This document shows positions 6,696-10,485 of a stretch of 10,485 nucleotides of DNA, piece after piece. The notes under the pieces were generated by a model. The model was not told the DNA's origin. It saw only the letters and a list, made by a program, of their open reading frames with translations, and searched no databases. How positions within the stretch are numbered: position 1 is the stretch's first letter; each line of letters opens with the position of its first letter. Both the position numbers and the translations under genes were made by a program. Origin of the DNA: JAJKJG01 sp036386395 (GTDB lineage Bacteria; Pseudomonadota; Alphaproteobacteria; Rhizobiales; Beijerinckiaceae); assembly GCA_036386395.1 (NCBI GenBank), contig DASVVU010000074.1, forward strand, positions 1-10,485. Reading direction: 5' to 3'.

Positions 6696-7763
6696 TCATC
6701 GGCGCCATCGGTCGAGGTTTTCCGACACGAAATCGTCGTCGGTCCATTCGGGATAAGTAGCGTAGAGGCGGTCGATGCCTTCCGCCTGCCCGGGGTTCAA
6801 GCGTTCGTGCGGGTCGAGGCAGTGGATCGAGGTCATGAGCCCCTGCCGACGCAGGATCTCGTGGCAGCCCGGGATGCAGCCGGCGAAGTTGTTCGCGACG
6901 TCGAAGATCACGCCGTTGCAGTCGGTGACGAGGCCGTCGAGGGCGAGGATCTCCGGCGGGATCGGGCCGGCCGCGACCGCTTCGTGCAGGCGCTTCAGCA
7001 GCGCGACCGCCCCCTTCACCCACACGCTCCAGTGGCCGAGGAGCCCGCCCCTGAAGCGCAGCACGACCTCGCGGCCGCCGGTGCGGACCGCGAAGGGGGT
7101 AACGAGGTCGGAGACGATGTGGTCGTCGTTGCCGGTGTAGAACGCGACGCGCTCCTCCGCCCCGGCCGCTGCCACGCCGAACATGACGTCGAGGGTGCCG
7201 TAGCGGTTGAACGGCGCGACCTTGATCGCGACGACGTTCTCGATCGCCGCGAAGCGGGTCCAGAACGCCCGCGACAGCAGGATGCCGCCGACCGCGGGCT
7301 GGAGGTAGAAGCCGATCAGCGGCATCTCGGCCGCGACCGCGCGGCAGTGCCCGACGAGCTCGTCCTCCGAGGCGCCCTTCATGGCGGCGAGCGACAGGAG
7401 CACGGCGTGGTAGCCGAGGGCGCGCGCGGTGCGCGCCTCCTCGACCGCCTGCGCCGTGCGGCCGATCGCGCCGGCGATCATGACGAGTGGCCGGTCGGTC
7501 CAGCCTTTCGCCGTCTCGGCGGCGAGCTCGAGCACCGGACGGTAGAGCCCGGCCTCGCGGATCGCGAACTGGGTCGAATGCACCCCGACCGCGAGCCCGC
7601 CGGCGCCGGCGTCGACGTAGTAGCGGGTGAGCGCGGCTTGAGAGACGCGGTCGAATTCGCGGTTCGGGTCAAGGGCAAGCGGGTGGGCCGGGATCACCGT
7701 GCCCTTCGCCAGAACGGCGAGGACCTCTTGCGGCAGATCGGACCGGTGCAGGCCGTTGGACAT
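6696..7763 (-). CDS. Dihydrodipicolinate synthase / N-acetylneuraminate lyase family protein (Schiff-base aldolase or dehydratase)
   Basis: 355 residues, longer than the roughly 290-300 of DapA because of a C-terminal extension of about 55 residues. The family core is visible: TVIPAHPLALD at 22-32, the GGLAVGVHSTQF strand-end motif at 55-66 in place of DapA's GTTGE, Tyr153 in FYLQP (the proton-relay tyrosine), and Lys181 in VAIKVAP, the Schiff-base lysine. The residue matching DapA Arg138, which binds the aspartate semialdehyde carboxylate, is Val158 (YLQPAV against YNVPSR). A lysine-biosynthesis role is therefore unlikely. Relatives cleave or dehydrate 2-keto-3-deoxy sugar acids via a pyruvate enamine, and the neighbouring isomerase and epimerase genes fit such a pathway; the substrate is inferred, not seen. 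The ATG at 7763 is preceded by GGAG six bases upstream. The gene lies 23 bases after the GNAT gene and is last in the minus-strand operon. Confidence 0.88.
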   Translation of the reverse strand: MSNGLHRSDLPQEVLAVLAKGTVIPAHPLALDPNREFDRVSQAALTRYYVDAGAGGLAVGVHSTQFAIREAGLYRPVLELAAETAKGWTDRPLVMIAGAIGRTAQAVEEARTARALGYHAVLLSLAAMKGASEDELVGHCRAVAAEMPLIGFYLQPAVGGILLSRAFWTRFAAIENVVAIKVAPFNRYGTLDVMFGVAAAGAEERVAFYTGNDDHIVSDLVTPFAVRTGGREVVLRFRGGLLGHWSVWVKGAVALLKRLHEAVAAGPIPPEILALDGLVTDCNGVIFDVANNFAGCIPGCHEILRRQGLMTSIHCLDPHERLNPGQAEGIDRLYATYPEWTDDDFVSENLDRWRR

Positions 7764-7786
7764 CGAAGGCTCCAGGTTCTCGACGG

Positions 7787-8656
7787 TCAGCCCAGCTCCG
7801 GGCCGGCGAGGGCGAAGATGCGGCTCGGGTCGGCAAGCCCCGGCGGCGGCTCGCCAAGGGTCATGCGGACGAAGCCGCGCTGGCGTACCGCGCCGGCCCG
7901 GTCGAGCCAGGTTCGCAAGTTCGCATGCGCGTCCGGGACGTCGAGCAGGGCGGGGCCGGCGAGCCGCGACAGAGTGAGGCTCATAAGGGCGAGCGCAACG
8001 TCTTGCCTGTCGGCCACGACGGGTCCGACCTGGAGGGCGATGCGCCCCGGCCGGCCGAGGACGTAGCCAGCGATCTGTTCTTTGCTCTCCGCCACGAAGG
8101 CTTGATGGGGCGCCTGCCCGAGGAGGTAGGCCAGCACGTGGGCGCGCTCCATCGCGCTCCGGGGTGCATCGAAGGCGGCGAGCGCCGGAAGGTCCGCGGG
8201 CGTAAGCGGCCGGACCGTGCAGCCGGGCGGCGGCGGGACGGACGGCGCCGGGGCTTCGAGGCGCAGGCGCGAGACGGCGTAGAGGTCGCGGAAGCCGAGC
8301 GGGAGATAGACCGGCCGGCCGAGCTCGGTGGCGTCGAGGCCGGGGATGCCGCCCGCGTCGCGCATGATCGCCACGGCGCGCGTGAGGAGCCGCGTGCCGA
8401 TGCCGCGCCGGCGCGCGTCCTTGGCCACCAGCACCATGCCGATCCAGGACAGCCTTTCGCCGAGCGGCAGCGAAATCGCGCTGCCGATCCAGCGTCCGGA
8501 CGGGCCGCGCACGCCGACGCCGCGGCCTTGGCCGAGCATGAAACGCCAGTCCTCGGCGGTCTGGTTCCAGCCGGCCTCGGCCGAGAGCGGCAGCGCCTCC
8601 TCCGCGTCCGCAGCGGTCAGCGGCTCCTCGGCGAGCGCCGCGTCAATAGCGCCCAT
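7787..8656 (-). CDS. GNAT-family N-acetyltransferase with a second C-terminal GNAT-like domain
   Basis: 289 residues from the ATG at 8656. The first GNAT domain spans about 10-130. Its acetyl-CoA-binding motif A is at about 74-95 (MVLVAKDARRRGIGTRLLTR), with the RRxGIG phosphate loop at 82-87, followed by YLPLGFRDLYAVSRL at 117-131. A second domain, about 145-289, begins CTVRPLTPADLPALAAFD and ends in FALAGPELG. This matches the arrangement of two-domain GNAT proteins of the YitH type, whose substrates are mostly unknown. The frame is open to an ATG at 8707, but the start at 8656 is preferred: GAGG lies 6 bases before it and the overlap with the upstream epimerase gene falls to 14 bases. Co-transcribed with sugar-type enzymes, it may acetylate an amino-sugar or detoxify an intermediate. 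That is speculation. Confidence 0.85.
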   Translation of the reverse strand: MGAIDAALAEEPLTAADAEEALPLSAEAGWNQTAEDWRFMLGQGRGVGVRGPSGRWIGSAISLPLGERLSWIGMVLVAKDARRRGIGTRLLTRAVAIMRDAGGIPGLDATELGRPVYLPLGFRDLYAVSRLRLEAPAPSVPPPPGCTVRPLTPADLPALAAFDAPRSAMERAHVLAYLLGQAPHQAFVAESKEQIAGYVLGRPGRIALQVGPVVADRQDVALALMSLTLSRLAGPALLDVPDAHANLRTWLDRAGAVRQRGFVRMTLGEPPPGLADPSRIFALAGPELG

Positions 8657-9674
8657 CCCGGACCTCGTAGTGCGTCGGCTTGCCGAGGCTCTCGCGGTCG
8701 TGGGCAACCCAGTCCGCAGTCCACTCGATCATGCGCCGGAGCGGCACGCGCGGCTCCCCGAGCTCGCGGACCATGCGGGAAGCGTTGCTGAGCCAGCCGG
8801 TCGCCGCCTCCGTGCCGACGAGGCGGGGCGTCTTCCCCATGATCCGCCCGAGCTCGCCGGCGAGCCAGCGCACGCCGATCGTCTCGGGGCCGGTGACGTT
8901 GAGGGGGCTCGTCGGGGTTGTGGCATGGGCGAGGCAGCGCAGGGCCGCGGCGTTGGCGTCCCCCTGCCAGATCACGTTGACGTGGCCCATCGTTACGTCG
9001 ATCTCCTCCCCGTCCCGGACCTTGCAGGCGACGTCGTGCAGGACGCCGTAGCGCATGTCGATGGCGTAGTTCAGCCGGAACAGCCGGCCGGGCGTGCCGT
9101 TGAGCGCCGAGAAGTAGGAGAACATGCGCTCGCGGCCGGCGCAGGAGTTGGCGTAGTCGCCGGGCGGCGGCACCGCCGCCATCTCCTCCGTCGCGCCGCC
9201 GCCGTCCACCGGCACGAACGGGTAGACGCAGCCGGTCGAGAAGGCGACGATGCGCGACGCCTTGAAGGTCTCGGCGACGAGGGCCGGCACGTGCACGTTC
9301 ATGGCCCAGGTCAGGGGCTCGTTGCCGGTCGCCCCGAACTTCATGCCGGCCATGAAGATCACGTTCGGGACCCGCGGCAGCGCTTCCACGGCGGCGCGGT
9401 CGAGGAGGTCGCATGCGAGCGTCTCGACGCCGTGCCGGTCGAGCGCCCGCCGCGCCGCCGCGTTCGAGAAGCGCGCGACGCCGATGACGCTCCGCCCCGG
9501 CGCGGCCCGCTTCGCCATGCGGGCGAGCGTCGGTCCCATCTTGCCGGCGACGCCGAGGACGAGGATATCGCCGGGAGCGCGGGCAAGGTCCTCGACGAGC
9601 GCTGGCGTCGGCTCGGTCATGAAGTCCTCGAGGGCCTCGACGGATTCGAATCTTTCGGGGAGCCGGTCGGTCAT
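8643..9674 (-). CDS. NAD(P)-dependent epimerase/dehydratase-like protein (extended SDR fold) lacking the YxxxK lysine
   Basis: 343 residues. A Rossmann nucleotide-binding loop GVAGKMG (G41, G44, G47) follows the strand DILVLGV. VIFMAGMKFG (105-114) and VAFSTGCVYPF (143-153) match the NAG and ST(G/S)xVYG strands of extended SDR proteins. Tyr174 sits where the catalytic YxxxK tyrosine belongs (GDYANSCAGRERM), but the lysine position, 178, is Cys. NVTGPE at 259-264 and the C-terminal region resemble the substrate half of UDP-sugar epimerases. It could be an oxidoreductase, epimerase or dehydratase acting on a sugar or sugar acid; the lost lysine makes normal SDR chemistry uncertain. The ATG at 9674 overlaps the upstream isomerase stop by 4 bases (ATGA on the minus strand) and GAGG lies 8 bases before it. 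Its end overlaps the GNAT gene by 14 bases. Confidence 0.87.
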   Translation of the reverse strand: MTDRLPERFESVEALEDFMTEPTPALVEDLARAPGDILVLGVAGKMGPTLARMAKRAAPGRSVIGVARFSNAAARRALDRHGVETLACDLLDRAAVEALPRVPNVIFMAGMKFGATGNEPLTWAMNVHVPALVAETFKASRIVAFSTGCVYPFVPVDGGGATEEMAAVPPPGDYANSCAGRERMFSYFSALNGTPGRLFRLNYAIDMRYGVLHDVACKVRDGEEIDVTMGHVNVIWQGDANAAALRCLAHATTPTSPLNVTGPETIGVRWLAGELGRIMGKTPRLVGTEAATGWLSNASRMVRELGEPRVPLRRMIEWTADWVAHDRESLGKPTHYEVRDGRY

Positions 9675-10485
9675 GCCAGGGCCTCGAGGATGCCGGCCAC
9701 GTAGCCGATGGAGCGCGCCGCGCAGGTCGGGCCGTTGGGGATGTACTCGAAGGGCTCCATGGCGAGCCAGCCGGCGTAGCCCGTGCGCTTCAGCGCCCCG
9801 AGCACGGGCGCGAAGCGGTCGTTCCCCTCGCCCGGCCCGCGGCGGTTCGAATCGTTGAGCTGAACGTGGGCGACAAGCCTCGTCGGCATCCAGCGCTCGA
9901 TCGCGGCCGCGACGGGCTCCGGCTCCGCGAGCGCCGCCGCGGAGGTGTCGATCATGGTGCGCAGCGCCGGACTGCCGATGCGCCGCACGATCGCCGCGGC
10001 CTCGGCCAGGGTGTTGACGAAGTCGGTCTCGCGGGGGGCGAGCGGCTCGATGCAGTAGGTCACGCCCGCGCCATGAGCCTCCTCGGCGGCAAGAGCCCAG
10101 GCCGCCTCGGCGCGGGCCGCCGCGTCGGGGTCGCCGCCGCTCTGCCGCTGCGCCGGCGAGCCGTGCACGAGGTACTCGCCGCCGAGATCGGCGCAGAGCC
10201 CGACGAGACGGTGCATGACATCGACGGTCTTCTCCCACACGACGCGGTCCGCCGTGGTGATCGAGAGCCCCTTCGGCGCGACGAGGAGCCAGTGCAGACC
10301 GCTCACCGCGACCCCAGCCCCGGCGCAGGCGCTCCGCACCGTCGCGCGCTCCGCGGCGGGCATGCGGTAGGTCTCGTCGCCGAGGGTGAAGGGCGCAAGC
10401 TCCAGGCCCGCGTAGCCGAGCTGCGCCGCAAGCTCGCATTGGCGCCCGAACGGCAGCTCGCGGACGACCTCGTTGCACAGCGACA
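9671..10485 (-). CDS. Sugar phosphate isomerase/epimerase family TIM-barrel protein (AP endonuclease 2 / xylose isomerase-like), 5' partial
   Basis: The frame is open from the right edge of the window (first whole codon at 10483) to a TGA at 9671-9673, giving 270 visible residues. An ATG at 10363 is internal. The 40 codons before it read SLCNEVVRELPFGRQCELAA then QLGYAGLELAPFTLGDETYR, the typical first beta strand and helix of this family, so probably only a few residues are missing. Counting from the first visible residue, the likely metal ligands are Glu146 (CIEPLAPRE), Asp179 (MIDTSA), His206 (HVQLND) and Glu243 (MEPFEY). This spacing matches the metal set of D-tagatose/D-psicose 3-epimerases closely. 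Such enzymes isomerise or epimerise ketoses, inosose or hydroxypyruvate next to the carbonyl, using a divalent metal. The gene is the first visible one of the minus-strand operon and is coupled to the epimerase gene by an ATGA overlap. Substrate unknown. Confidence 0.88.
   Translation of the reverse strand, partial: SLCNEVVRELPFGRQCELAAQLGYAGLELAPFTLGDETYRMPAAERATVRSACAGAGVAVSGLHWLLVAPKGLSITTADRVVWEKTVDVMHRLVGLCADLGGEYLVHGSPAQRQSGGDPDAAARAEAAWALAAEEAHGAGVTYCIEPLAPRETDFVNTLAEAAAIVRRIGSPALRTMIDTSAAALAEPEPVAAAIERWMPTRLVAHVQLNDSNRRGPGEGNDRFAPVLGALKRTGYAGWLAMEPFEYIPNGPTCAARSIGYVAGILEALA

Noticed and set aside
8657..8707. Upstream ATG at 8707 for the GNAT gene
   Set aside because: It adds a serine/arginine/threonine-rich, unconserved N-terminus (MPTTARASASRR) inside the epimerase gene; the ATG at 8656 has a good ribosome binding site.
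6681..9704. Long plus-strand open frames (6681-8066, 7925-8791, 8328-9704)
   Set aside because: All are shadows of the four minus-strand genes, with repetitive Arg/Asp/Val/Gly composition and no domain signature.
10361..10363. ATG at 10363 as the start of the TIM-barrel isomerase
   Set aside because: The 40 in-frame codons upstream encode the conserved first strand and helix of the family, so the gene runs off the window edge.
9675..10478. An upstream ATG at 10478 that would extend the epimerase gene to 611 codons
   Set aside because: The extension is arginine-rich shadow over the TIM-barrel gene. The ATG at 9674, at a 4-base overlap with the upstream stop and with GAGG 8 bases before it, gives a protein of normal size.
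1..10485. Mobile elements, CRISPR arrays, tRNA or other RNA genes
   Set aside because: No transposase, integrase, spaced repeat array or tRNA-like cloverleaf could be seen; nearly the whole window is accounted for by intact protein genes of uniform composition.

Overview
The window comes from a GC-rich (about 70% by eye) bacterial genome with tightly packed genes, ATGA overlaps and strong G/C bias at third codon positions. Protein styles (Tat-exported family 5 binding protein, Dpp/Opp-type importer, acetolactate-synthase-like TPP enzyme, DHDPS-family aldolase) suggest an alphaproteobacterium of the Hyphomicrobiales kind. That assignment is by eye; there is no rRNA or other marker gene here.

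Left to right: the C-terminal end of a thiamine-pyrophosphate enzyme (1-512, +); a 119-base gap with two overlapping inverted repeats just before a strong ribosome binding site; then a complete ABC importer operon on the + strand (632-6674). The operon encodes a Tat-type substrate-binding protein, DppB-like and DppC-like permeases, a small VOC/glyoxalase-fold protein, and DppD-like and DppF-like ATPases. The last three genes are joined by ATGA overlaps. Only 21 bases separate its end from a converging minus-strand operon (10485-6696). In transcription order this encodes a TIM-barrel sugar isomerase/epimerase (5' end cut by the window), an NAD(P)-binding epimerase/dehydratase-like protein, a two-domain GNAT acetyltransferase, and a DHDPS/NAL-family aldolase or dehydratase. 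Its promoter must lie beyond the right edge.

Together this looks like an accessory catabolic island: an importer for a small organic solute, plus enzymes that in other bacteria isomerise, oxidise or dehydrate, and cleave sugars or sugar acids. The transporter family is called dipeptide/oligopeptide by homology, but its substrate cannot be read from sequence. The enzyme mix (isomerase, SDR-type epimerase, pyruvate-type aldolase, TPP enzyme) fits a carbohydrate-derived or keto-acid substrate at least as well as a peptide. The most distinctive points are the VOC gene inserted between permease and ATPase genes, the SDR-like protein lacking the YxxxK lysine, and the DHDPS homologue that keeps the Schiff-base lysine and tyrosine but lacks the usual substrate-binding arginine. 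I saw no mobile elements, RNA genes or CRISPR arrays.
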